Below are positions 28,089-35,971 of a stretch of DNA of 47,649 nucleotides, in pieces. The notes under the pieces are model-generated. The model made no database searches. It saw only the letters and a program-made list of their open reading frames with translations, and was not told the DNA's origin. The translations under genes were made by a program, and so were the position numbers. The stretch is from Syntrophorhabdus sp. PtaB.Bin047 (GTDB lineage Bacteria > Desulfobacterota > Syntrophorhabdia > Syntrophorhabdales > Syntrophorhabdaceae), in assembly GCA_002067235.1 (NCBI GenBank), contig MVQP01000012.1:1-47649 (forward strand). The letters are read 5' to 3'. The stretch's first letter is position 1. Every line of letters starts with the position of its first letter.

Positions 28089-28829
28089 TCACTCCCGTCT
28101 GCCCCCGACCCCGGCGCGCTCCCGGAGGGTCGGCGCCGTCAGCGCATAGAGATACCCGACGTTCCGTATCGTCTTTATGCGTTCCGTTCCGTCAACCTCG
28201 CGGCCGAGCTTCTTTCTGAGCCTGCTCACGTGAACGTCAATGCTGCGGTCGTAGGGATACGGCGACCGCCCCAGAACGGACCGTATCAGTTCCTCTCGCG
28301 ACACGAGGCGGCCTGCGTTACGCACCAGGATCTCGAGAAGGCTGAACTCCATCGCTGTAAGGTTGACGGGGCTGCCGGACACGAGCACGAGACGCATTTC
28401 GACGTGCATCTCCACGTCCCCCACCTTCAGCGTCTCTGGCACCACGTCGTCAACGCTTCCCCTGTCGAGGCGCATGCGCCTCATAATGGCGCGGATGCGG
28501 GCGACCAGTTCGCGCGGGTTGAAAGGCTTCGCAAGGTAATCGTCAGCGCCGATCTCCAGGCCCACGATGCGGTCTACTGTCTCACCACGGGCAGTAAGCA
28601 TAATGACAGGAGTGTCCGATCTGCTCCTCAGGTGACGCAAGACCTCGAAACCGTTCATTCCAGGAAGCATTACGTCGAGGACGATGAGATCGTGGCCGCT
28701 TCCACAGGCCGCCTCCAACCCCGTTTCGCCGTCGTGTGCACTTTCCACCTCGAATCCCTCGGAGACAAGATAGTCGGTAAGAAGTTCGCAGAGGGCAACA
28801 TCGTCGTCGATCGCCAGTATCCTTTCCAT
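28089..28829 (-). CDS. CpxR-like OmpR-family response regulator
   Basis: A 246-residue regulator with a receiver domain (acidic pair at 8-10, D52 in LDVMLPG, K of AKPF). It is followed by a winged-helix DNA-binding domain with LTAMEFSLLEILVRNAGRLVSREEL and the recognition segment YDRSIDVHVSRLRKKLG. I chose ATG 28829 (MERILAIDDD) with AAGGTG upstream; the frame stays open further but adds about 30 residues foreign to the family. It is co-encoded with the sensor kinase. A CpxR-box-like direct repeat lies in the spacer to the divergent EF-hand gene, so self-regulation and control of that gene are plausible. Confidence 0.92.
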   Translation of the reverse strand: MERILAIDDDVALCELLTDYLVSEGFEVESAHDGETGLEAACGSGHDLIVLDVMLPGMNGFEVLRHLRSRSDTPVIMLTARGETVDRIVGLEIGADDYLAKPFNPRELVARIRAIMRRMRLDRGSVDDVVPETLKVGDVEMHVEMRLVLVSGSPVNLTAMEFSLLEILVRNAGRLVSREELIRSVLGRSPYPYDRSIDVHVSRLRKKLGREVDGTERIKTIRNVGYLYALTAPTLRERAGVGGRRE

Positions 28830-28922
28830 CGTCACGCACCTTATCGCCACCGAACGCACAGGCGGGTCATTGTGAATAATGTACATCACTTCCCCACGGG
28901 TAACAAAGTTCTTTTCCAACGC

Positions 28923-28937
28923 TTCACAATTCTTTAC
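28923..28937 (-). promoter_or_regulatory. CpxR-box-like direct repeat
   Basis: Read on the minus strand, GTAAA and GTGAA are spaced by 5 nt (GTAAAGAATTGTGAA). This is close to the CpxR consensus GTAAA-N5-GTAAA. It lies about 95 nt upstream of the regulator start and about 100 nt upstream of the divergent EF-hand gene. The short match could be chance. Confidence 0.4.
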
Positions 28938-29038
28938 ACAAAAGCAATGTCTATTAACGCCCCAATGCGAAAACTAGTATATCGATTGCAACAAATGACA
29001 TCAGGCGGCCGGCCTGAAAAAAAAATAAGGAGGTAGAC

Positions 29039-29806
29039 ATGATGAGTTCCATCAGCAACATGAACAGCATGACGTCGATGATCCAAATGCGCCAGCAGAT
29101 GTTCAGTAAGATCGACACGAACGGCGATGGGAAAGACGACGCGGATGAGCTGTCGGCGATGGTGGCGAACGGCCCCCAGGGCGGACCGGGCTCTGAGGAT
29201 ATCCTCACTCAGTTCGACACCGATGGCGATGGATCGATCAGTGAATGCGAGTTCAACGCTGCGCAGCCGGGGCCTCCCGGTGCAATGCAGGGCATGAGCG
29301 GGATGTCCACGGAAGACCTTATCTCACAAATGTTCAGCCAGGCAGATGAGAACGAGGACGGGGTCATCGACGAAGACGAACTGAGCCAGATCGTAGCCAT
29401 GGGACCCGAGAACGGCCCCGGCGCCGAAGAACTCCTTTCGCAGCTTGACACGGACGGTGACGGCACGATAAGCGAAGCGGAATTTGCTGAAGGTCCGTGG
29501 GCCAACCAGCAGGTACAGGGGCCCCCTCCCCCACCCCCGCCGGAAGAGGGAAGCGACACCGGGTCGATCTTCAGCCAGCTTGACACGGACGGTGACGGCA
29601 CAATAAGCGAAGACGAGTTCGACACGGCAATGAACTCCATCGAAAGCTTCTTCTCCTCCATCTCAACGGAAGACAGCGACAGGTCCGTGAGCGACCTCAT
29701 GGGACTGCTCGGTGCCGCTCTGACCGCCTACCAGCAGGCGGGCAGCACTTCTTACGCCAACTCCGTACAGGCCTCACAGGGCACCGGCTCCTCCCTCTAT
29801 GCCTGA
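29039..29806 (+). CDS. Five-EF-hand calcium-binding protein
   Basis: A 255-residue acidic protein with five canonical EF-hand loops: DTNGDGKDDADE (26-37), DTDGDGSISECE (60-71), DENEDGVIDEDE (103-114), DTDGDGTISEAE (137-148) and DTDGDGTISEDE (182-193). A PPPPPPP stretch (162-168) separates loops 4 and 5, and the tail is Ser/Ala/Gln-rich. There is no signal peptide. The N-terminus (SSISNMNSMTSM) resembles the XopAW-type EF-hand proteins of bacteria, where secretion has been proposed, but no secretion genes are seen here. AAGGAGGTAGAC gives a very strong ribosome binding site. It is divergent from the CpxAR-like genes and is followed by a strong hairpin and then an unknown gene. Confidence 0.88.
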   Translation: MMSSISNMNSMTSMIQMRQQMFSKIDTNGDGKDDADELSAMVANGPQGGPGSEDILTQFDTDGDGSISECEFNAAQPGPPGAMQGMSGMSTEDLISQMFSQADENEDGVIDEDELSQIVAMGPENGPGAEELLSQLDTDGDGTISEAEFAEGPWANQQVQGPPPPPPPEEGSDTGSIFSQLDTDGDGTISEDEFDTAMNSIESFFSSISTEDSDRSVSDLMGLLGAALTAYQQAGSTSYANSVQASQGTGSSLYA

Positions 29807-29849
29807 CGGAGTGGAGCCGGGCCATCGGACCCCGCACCGGCCATAGCCC

Positions 29850-29898
29850 GAAAGGGGGCCCCGGAAGGCGGCTGGACCGCCCCGAGGGGCCCCCTTTC
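29850..29898. other. Large GC-rich hairpin after the EF-hand gene
   Basis: GAAAGGGGGCCCC (29850-29862) pairs perfectly with GGGGCCCCCTTTC (29886-29898). The loop holds a second stem (GGCGG/CCGCC). There is no T-run, so factor-independent termination is uncertain, but it may protect or end the EF-hand mRNA. The 309-nt spacer to 30115 otherwise holds only the leader of the next gene. Confidence 0.65.
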
Positions 29899-30115
29899 CG
29901 GGGGATCCGGCGACCGCGCATCCCCTTCCAGGCCGGGCATATTTTTCCCGGTGCGGAAATATATTCCCCCTCCCGGACCATGAGGCAGGAAGGATATGCC
30001 TTACCCCTGTCTCCCGCATCGCCTGAAAGGACGGTGGAATCCCGGCGGAGCCTCATCCGCGGCACCGGATTTGCTCCTTTCCTCTCTGAACGAAGAGCGA
30101 AGAAAGGAGGTACGA

Positions 30116-30736
30116 ATGATAGGTTCAATAGCTCAGGGCTATGCAGCCAGAGCGCTCATGTCTCTGACCGGCAAGGTCCTGCAATCGGGAAACACCGGGG
30201 AGGACAGGACGACCCGGAACGTCTCGGGGGCATCGGCAGGAGGTGCGGTCGCGACGGATACGCTCACCATCTCCGGAAGAGGAAAGCTCCTCGCAGAGAA
30301 CGAACTTATGCTTCCCACCGCTTCGAACATACAGGCGCTTTCAGCCGCCCTGTCGCACAGCATCTCCGCCCTTCTCACCAGCGCGGGGATATCGTCCACA
30401 TCGTCCTGCGAGATCGACGTCGATGAAAGAACCATGGATATCAGTGTCAGGGGAGATGGGAGCGAAAGGACCGCCATACAGAAGGCCATCGACGGCAACG
30501 AAGGGATCAAGAACCAGATCAGGACCCTGGCCGCGATAAGCAGCCACGCCGCGGGCATGGCGGATTCATTGAAGTTTCAGAAGGAATACGCAGCCAGTAC
30601 AAATCCTGAAAGCGTTGTCTCCAGGTACGCCGCCCTGTTCGGGCAGCACAGAGTGACTGACATATCGCTTCGCTTCGACGGAACGGCGGTCACGGTGCTC
30701 GCAAACGGGAAAGACCTTCTGAAAGGCCTCTCGTGA
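30116..30736 (+). CDS. Unknown 206-residue protein
   Basis: I do not recognise a family. The start is ATG 30116, because AAAGGAGGT lies 4 nt ahead. The frame stays open another 40 codons upstream but those are not needed. The N-terminus (MIGSIAQGYAARALMSLTGK) is amphipathic and not a cleavable signal. A DTLTISGRGKLL segment (about 49-60) recalls the short LSxxAK-type motifs of flagellar and secreted helper proteins. Residues 75-165 look helical and the last 25 residues form strands ending in GKDLLKGLS. It follows the EF-hand gene by 309 nt on the same strand. An association with that protein is only an inference from position and similar Ser/Ala-rich composition. Confidence 0.75.
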   Translation: MIGSIAQGYAARALMSLTGKVLQSGNTGEDRTTRNVSGASAGGAVATDTLTISGRGKLLAENELMLPTASNIQALSAALSHSISALLTSAGISSTSSCEIDVDERTMDISVRGDGSERTAIQKAIDGNEGIKNQIRTLAAISSHAAGMADSLKFQKEYAASTNPESVVSRYAALFGQHRVTDISLRFDGTAVTVLANGKDLLKGLS

Positions 30737-30785
30737 AGCCCGGGGTCTTCGCCGCTCACATGTGGTCCCGACGGTGTTGCGCCGG

Positions 30786-31505
30786 TCAATGAGGATACCG
30801 GCAATAACGTTCAAAACCCATCACCTTCGTGACGGCGGCCCCGGAAACCCCGAAGAACACAACAGGTTTGTGGCCGACAAACCGGGTGATCGACCCATTG
30901 ACACAGGTTGAACCCGTCGCCAGAATGATGTCGCCCCAGGCAAGGACATCCTCGGTGGCTTGAGGGCCCTCGATGACGATGCCGAACTTCCTCTTCCCGA
31001 TGTTGTCTTCATCGAGGTCGAGGACCCGCATCTGAAAGACCTCCGAGAGTCGCTCGATCATACCCGGCTGAAAGCCGACGAAGGCGATGCGGGGGTTCCC
31101 GAACCTTTCTCTCACGTAAGAAACGAGCTCCCGGGCGCATCGTCCCGGTTCGTCGTCCCGGCAATGGACGGTCCCCGTTATCAGCCCGGCCTGGCGCATG
31201 ACCGCATTGACGGTCGCGATGAAGACGGCCCGCTCGAAGTTGTTCCCGAGGGGCAACATTATGACATCGCGAACGGTCCCCTCGAAACCGCCCGGCATGT
31301 CGGTAAAGGCATGCCCCTTCACACCCCTGTAAGCCGCCTCCACCATAGCCTCCTTGCCCTTGAGAAGCGGATAATCATCACGTCCCGTCTCACCTATCGC
31401 CTCCTTCGCGGTCAGCGCACGGGCCGAGACCACGCTCACCTTCTCATCCATCGAGTCGCCGGCAAGCCGCCTGAGTTCCTCCCGAAGCCTTTCGTAAATG
31501 TCCAC
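30786..31505 (-). CDS. DUF4213/DUF364 putative metal-chelation protein
   Basis: A protein of about 239 residues with the DUF364 Rossmann-like fold. The pattern of FVGFQPGMIERL, VLDLDEDNIG, EGPQATEDVLAWGDIILATGSTCVNGSI and FVGHKPVVFFGVSGAA is diagnostic. The N-terminal part (to about residue 95) is the DUF4213 enolase-N-like piece. The family is proposed to bind heavy metals or act near nitrogenase-like and molybdenum/tungsten systems; the real activity is not known. The longest frame starts at TTG 31583, but that codon is the -35 element of a good promoter. I therefore prefer GTG 31505 or TTG 31508, which have GGGGG 7-10 nt upstream. Confidence 0.8.
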   Translation of the reverse strand: MDIYERLREELRRLAGDSMDEKVSVVSARALTAKEAIGETGRDDYPLLKGKEAMVEAAYRGVKGHAFTDMPGGFEGTVRDVIMLPLGNNFERAVFIATVNAVMRQAGLITGTVHCRDDEPGRCARELVSYVRERFGNPRIAFVGFQPGMIERLSEVFQMRVLDLDEDNIGKRKFGIVIEGPQATEDVLAWGDIILATGSTCVNGSITRFVGHKPVVFFGVSGAAVTKVMGFERYCRYPH

Positions 31506-31553
31506 CAAAGATTCGCCCCCATGCAGTTCGTTGTATAGCTTGTCAACTAGCGT

Positions 31554-31583
31554 AATATAGCCGGATTGCAGCTGAGTTGTCAA
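31554..31583 (-). promoter_or_regulatory. Sigma-70-type promoter for the DUF364 gene
   Basis: On the minus strand TTGACA (31578-31583) and TATATT (31554-31559) are separated by 18 nt. The -35 is consensus and the -10 differs at one position. The expected transcript would start near 31547, so a start codon at 31505-31508 leaves a leader of about 40 nt. Confidence 0.65.
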
Positions 31584-31624
31584 CGGGGTCTGAGAACGCG
31601 GAACTCGTGCCGAGATCGTCCTGT

Positions 31625-31690
31625 CCTGAAACTTCCGAGTTTTTGGACTCGTGAACCCTTGAAACCCTTGAACACTTGAACCCTGGAACT
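31625..31690. repeat. Octamer-type array 9 (CCCTTGAA dialect)
   Basis: From 31653 to 31690 the units GAACCCTT, GAAACCCTT, GAACACTT, GAACCCTG and GAACT follow each other with an 8-9 nt period. A CCTGAAAC unit sits at 31625. There is no clear forward arm, so it is a half-array. It ends 5 nt from the sppA stop codon. Confidence 0.7.
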
Positions 31691-31694
31691 GCCT

Positions 31695-32555
31695 CTAAGG
31701 TTTGTACTTGTACTGAAATGGCTCCGCCTGTTCCCTTGCGAACATCTCGCGCACCATGGAGGAAAAGAGCCATCTGAGGGGCGCGAAAGGCCTCTTGCCA
31801 TAGACAAGTTCCGGCCTGCCCTTGATGCCGACGGCCTTCTTCATTTCGTCGACAACATCGTAGAAGGTGCCTATTCCGTCTATGAGCCCCGCCTCCTTCG
31901 CCTGCAGGCCCGTGTATATCCTGCCGTCAGAGAGGGTCCGCGCCCTGTCGACGGGCATCTTCCGTCCCGCCGCGACATCCTTGATGAACTGCTCGTGAAT
32001 GTTGTTGATGATATCCTGCAGGTACTGACGCTCGCCGTCCGTCATCTTCCTGAAGGGGCTGCCTACGTCCTTCATGGCCCCCGCCTTGAGGGTGTTGCTC
32101 TGTACACCGATCTTCTTCATCAGCTCTTCCACAACGGTCTGCTGCATGATGACGCCAATCGAACCGGTGATGGTGGACGGGTTGGCGTAGAGCTTCTCAC
32201 CGACGGAGGCGATATAGTAACCCCCCGACGCGCAGACGGACCCCATCGAGACATAGACCTTCTTGACCGCCTTGAGCTTCTTAAGCTCGCTCGCGGCCTC
32301 CTGCGTGGGGCCTACAGCGCCGCCGGGCGAGTTGATGCGCACTATGACGCCGCGGATCCCATCGTCCTCTTTGAACCTGACCATATCGGCCATGACTTCC
32401 TTGAGATCAGAAATGGTCCCTTCGATCTCGACGACACCGATCTTCCCGCCTCCGGCTCCCCCGAAAATACCGGGGAGAACGCTCGCGGCAAGTATCACCG
32501 CCGCTATCACAACGGTAACAATGAGCAAGACCTTCCTGCCTGTCCGACCGGCCAT
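31695..32555 (-). CDS. sppA: Signal peptide peptidase SppA, 36K type
   Basis: A 286-residue membrane-anchored Ser/Lys protease that degrades cleaved signal peptides. The N-terminal helix (about 8-30) is the anchor. The oxyanion-type RINSPGGAVGPTQE, the nucleophile S110 in SVCASGGYYIAS and the lysine region LKAGAMKDVGSPFR (157-162) are present. One catalytic domain is found, as in the short bacterial form, not the duplicated 67K form. It is the last gene of the long minus-strand directon, 69 nt after scpA. Confidence 0.94.
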   Translation of the reverse strand: MAGRTGRKVLLIVTVVIAAVILAASVLPGIFGGAGGGKIGVVEIEGTISDLKEVMADMVRFKEDDGIRGVIVRINSPGGAVGPTQEAASELKKLKAVKKVYVSMGSVCASGGYYIASVGEKLYANPSTITGSIGVIMQQTVVEELMKKIGVQSNTLKAGAMKDVGSPFRKMTDGERQYLQDIINNIHEQFIKDVAAGRKMPVDRARTLSDGRIYTGLQAKEAGLIDGIGTFYDVVDEMKKAVGIKGRPELVYGKRPFAPLRWLFSSMVREMFAREQAEPFQYKYKP

Positions 32556-32624
32556 TTCATTCCTCCTTGCAGCGATAGTGCGAAGGGACCGCCCGCGCTG
32601 CCCGTTTCGAATAGGCGCCGCGGC

Positions 32625-33332
32625 TCAGGCTTCAGTCAGCGCCGCCGCGTCCCGTGTCTTCATGATAATTTTACCAAAAGGGCGCCGCTGTGTCAGCGTC
32701 GCCGCCCGTATCCTGGCCAGTTCCAGCATCCCGAGGATGGTGGCCACGCGCTCGTTCCTTTCCTCCTCGGCGACGATGTCCCATTCGAAGATCCCATCGG
32801 ACCTCAGAAGGTCCTTGAGCGCTGCGATCTTCTCCTCCAGGGTCGGCCTCACGTCGCGCACCATGAGGTAGGGTTCCTCCTTGACGCTCATGAGCTCGAA
32901 ATAAAGGCTGCAAAGGGACAAAAGGTCGAAGTCGGCCTCTTTCTCCAGGCTGCCCCGCCCGATGCAGTAGACGTCACGCTCCAGCATGGGCAGATCGTCG
33001 ATGGCGACGGCCATGTTCCTGACACGTTCGTACTCGATGATGCGCTCCACGAGCTCTTCGCGGGGGTCCTCCTCGTCGCTCGTCCCGTTGGAAGGAAGGA
33101 GCATCTTCGACTTAATGAACAGGAGCAGCGAGGCCATCTCTATGAAATCCTCGGCTATCTTCAGGTTCATCTCCTTCGCTATCTCCACGTACTGGAGAAA
33201 CCGGTCCGTGATCAGGGCGATGGGGATGTCCCAGATGCTCACCTTGTTTCGCTTGATAAGGGTGATGAGGACCGCCATGGGCCCCTCGTAGCATTCAAGC
33301 TGGACTTCCAGCGCGGGGACGAGAAGGCTCAT
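32625..33332 (-). CDS. scpA: Segregation and condensation protein A
   Basis: ScpA is the kleisin that bridges the SMC heads in chromosome condensation, with ScpB. The 235-residue protein has the N-terminal YEGPMAVLITLIKRNKVSIWDIPIALITDRFLQY segment, the LLFIKSKMLLP helix typical of kleisins, and a C-terminal winged-helix-like part (VATILGMLELARIRAATLTQ). The gene overlaps the end of the DHH-CBS-nucleotidyltransferase gene by 4 nt. scpB is usually the next gene, but sppA follows here, so scpB lies elsewhere. Confidence 0.93.
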   Translation of the reverse strand: MSLLVPALEVQLECYEGPMAVLITLIKRNKVSIWDIPIALITDRFLQYVEIAKEMNLKIAEDFIEMASLLLFIKSKMLLPSNGTSDEEDPREELVERIIEYERVRNMAVAIDDLPMLERDVYCIGRGSLEKEADFDLLSLCSLYFELMSVKEEPYLMVRDVRPTLEEKIAALKDLLRSDGIFEWDIVAEEERNERVATILGMLELARIRAATLTQRRPFGKIIMKTRDAAALTEA

Positions 33333-35971
33333 TTCAGGATCCCCCTTTCACCGAGATAGGTCTCAAGGTAGTGTGATTCCGCTTCCTTCGTCTTGAGGTT
33401 CATGTCGATCTTGGCATCCTTCAAGTCCTCGAGGATCTCTTTGTAAAGAGGCCCTGCGGGCACACCGAGCTTCTTGAGGTCGTTGCCGGTCGTGAAAGGC
33501 TTGAACGAGTCGTGATGGGTGATATAGTTCGAGATCGCCTTCTTCACCTCCTGGGAGCGGGTCTTGGCCATGATGAAAAGCAGGGCCTCCCGGGAAAGTC
33601 CATCCAGCAGGCGATATACCTCGCTCTTCTTTATGCCTGCCATTCCCTGGGAAAAGCGCGCCATGGCAAGCCGCAGACGCTCCATATTCTCGATGGCGTG
33701 CCTCCGGAAACGCTCGCTTATCTCCATGCGCGTCGCGAATTCCGCCGCGTCGGAGAGCTTCATGTTGTCCACGACCGCCAGGATGTAGAACTGGACCTTG
33801 TCGACGGGCTTCCCCTGGTAGAGGAACTCGTGCCACTGGTACACCCCGTGCATCTGTGCGAAGAGCTTCTCCTTCTCCTTGTTGAAGACTATGTCCGGCG
33901 AGATGAAGCGCAGGAGGTCGAGTTCCGCGAGTCTGGCAAGGATGGCCTCCGGGGCCTCTTCCTTCAGGATGAGGGCCAGTTCCGCCCATATTCTCTTTCC
34001 CCGCATCCTGGCGAGAAAGTTCAGTTTCACCGCATTCCTGATAAGGTTCAGGGTCTGTTTGCCAATCTTGAAACCGAACCGCTTCTCGAAGCGGATGGCG
34101 CGGAACACCCTCGTCGGGTCTTCCACGAAGCTCAGACTGTGGAGAACGCGTATCGTCTTTTCCTTGATGTCCCGCTGGGCGCTGAAGAAGTCCACGAGTT
34201 CGCCGAAGGTGTTCCTGTTAAGGGATATGGCGAGGGTGTTGATCGTGAAATCGCGGCGGTGCAGGTCCAGCTTCAGCGACCCGTGCTCCACGGTGGGCAG
34301 CGCGGCGGGTGCTCTGTAATATTCGAGACGGGCCGTCGCGATGTCGATCTTGAAGCCATCGGGAAAGAGCACCTTTGCCGTCGCGAACTCTCTGTGGGAA
34401 CGCATCCTCGTGTGGAACCTCCTCACCATCTCCTCGGCGAAGGCGATGCCGTCACCCTCGATGACGATATCGATGTCGTAGTTCTCGATGCGAAGAAGGA
34501 GGTCGCGGACGAAACCACCCACGAGATAGGCGTGGAAACCCATCTCGTCGGCCAGGTTCCCCATGTCCACGAGCTTTCCCATCGTCGTCTCGTCCAGCCG
34601 CTCCTCCATGAGCTTGCGGACATTCTTGCGCTGCACGTACTTTTCGTGGAACTCGAGCTTTTCCAGAACGGTCTTGGCAATCTCGTCCTCGAGGACCCTC
34701 AGGAGGTCCGTCCTCGTGATGGCCCCTTTGAGTTCATTCTTCTCCACCACGGGAAGGAAACGCTGGTTGGTGCCGATGATCTTCTCCTTCACCGCCTCGA
34801 TGGAATCCTCGGGACCCACCGACTGGAACTCGGTGAACATGTAATCGTCGACAGGCTGGTCCGCCAGTTTGTGGAACAGCGCCTTGGCCGCCACCTGCCG
34901 GGTAATGACGCCCACCACCTTGCCCCGGGAGAGCACGGGCATGGCATTTATGTTGTACTTCGTAAGCACGCTCAAGGCCTCGCCAATGGCGCTTTGGGAA
35001 TCGACGGACTTGACGGGGAAGAACATGATGTCCTTCGCCTTCCAAAGTGGCTTCACGTTGTTGCGAAGGATCTCGATCAGTCTTTCCTTCGCCTCGGGTA
35101 GGGTCATCTCCTTCACCGTTGACGACGCGGCAACCTTGTGGCCCCCGCCGCCGAGAAGGGACATGATGTACCCCGAATCAACCTCGGGTATCCTGCTGCG
35201 CCCGATGATGTGGATGCGGTCCTCCATCCGGAAAAGGGCGAAGACGGCATTTATGTTCTCCATGTCCCTGTACTTGTGGACGATGACGGCCAGGTCCCCC
35301 ACGTACTGTTCAGTGCTCCCCTCGGTGATGACGATATCGATGCCGTTGATATTGTAGACCGTCCCGTTCTTGATGATGTCATTGAGAAGGAAGACCTGTT
35401 CCGGGGTCAGCTCCCGGACGAGCATGTCCGAGACGAGATTGATGTTGGCTCCCTGCGAAAGGAGATAGGATGCGGCCTCGAAGTCCTCGACGGTGGTGGA
35501 GGAGAACCTGAAACTGCCCGTCTCCTCATAGATGCCCAGCATCATTATCGTCGCCTCCTCGGGCGTGATACTGATGCCCTTCTCCTTTATCATCGAGACA
35601 AGGATGGTGACCGTCGCGCCGACGCTCCTGACCACCTGTAGATCCGCCTTCACATCGTCGTCCGAGTCGGGATGATGGTCATAGACGTGTACGGCGACCT
35701 TCGGGTTCTCCGCCACCTTCGCGAGGTCGCCGATGCGTGTCCTGTCGCGGGTGTCGACGAGGATGAGGGTGTCGACGGAACGATGGTCTATCTCCTTGAG
35801 CTTGGCTATGTCGAAGAGATAGAGCGTCGAGTGAATGAGGAAATCGCGAAGCGTCTTCTCCTGGGACCCCGGGAAAACGAGGGTCGCGTCCGGGTAGAGC
35901 TTCCTCGCCGCCACCATCGAGGAGAGGGAGTCGAAATCTGCGTTCATGTGGGACGTGATGACCTTCATCAA
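33329..35971 (-). CDS. DHH-CBS-tRNA nucleotidyltransferase fusion protein
   Basis: An 880-residue fusion in three parts. Residues 1-305 are a DHH/DHHA1 phosphoesterase (NADFDSLSSM 10-19; VDTRD 72-76; DHHPD 99-103; GGGGHKVAAS 274-283). Residues 310-430 are two CBS domains. From about 470 follows a class II poly(A)/tRNA nucleotidyltransferase (GGFVRDLLL from 485; metal ligands D499 and D501; RRDFTINTLA; RVFRAIRFEKRFGF). The architecture is known in deltaproteobacteria, where related proteins can act as A-adding or CCA enzymes; which bases this one adds cannot be read off. It overlaps scpA downstream and the recombinase upstream by 4 nt each. Confidence 0.92.
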   Translation of the reverse strand: MMKVITSHMNADFDSLSSMVAARKLYPDATLVFPGSQEKTLRDFLIHSTLYLFDIAKLKEIDHRSVDTLILVDTRDRTRIGDLAKVAENPKVAVHVYDHHPDSDDDVKADLQVVRSVGATVTILVSMIKEKGISITPEEATIMMLGIYEETGSFRFSSTTVEDFEAASYLLSQGANINLVSDMLVRELTPEQVFLLNDIIKNGTVYNINGIDIVITEGSTEQYVGDLAVIVHKYRDMENINAVFALFRMEDRIHIIGRSRIPEVDSGYIMSLLGGGGHKVAASSTVKEMTLPEAKERLIEILRNNVKPLWKAKDIMFFPVKSVDSQSAIGEALSVLTKYNINAMPVLSRGKVVGVITRQVAAKALFHKLADQPVDDYMFTEFQSVGPEDSIEAVKEKIIGTNQRFLPVVEKNELKGAITRTDLLRVLEDEIAKTVLEKLEFHEKYVQRKNVRKLMEERLDETTMGKLVDMGNLADEMGFHAYLVGGFVRDLLLRIENYDIDIVIEGDGIAFAEEMVRRFHTRMRSHREFATAKVLFPDGFKIDIATARLEYYRAPAALPTVEHGSLKLDLHRRDFTINTLAISLNRNTFGELVDFFSAQRDIKEKTIRVLHSLSFVEDPTRVFRAIRFEKRFGFKIGKQTLNLIRNAVKLNFLARMRGKRIWAELALILKEEAPEAILARLAELDLLRFISPDIVFNKEKEKLFAQMHGVYQWHEFLYQGKPVDKVQFYILAVVDNMKLSDAAEFATRMEISERFRRHAIENMERLRLAMARFSQGMAGIKKSEVYRLLDGLSREALLFIMAKTRSQEVKKAISNYITHHDSFKPFTTGNDLKKLGVPAGPLYKEILEDLKDAKIDMNLKTKEAESHYLETYLGERGILK

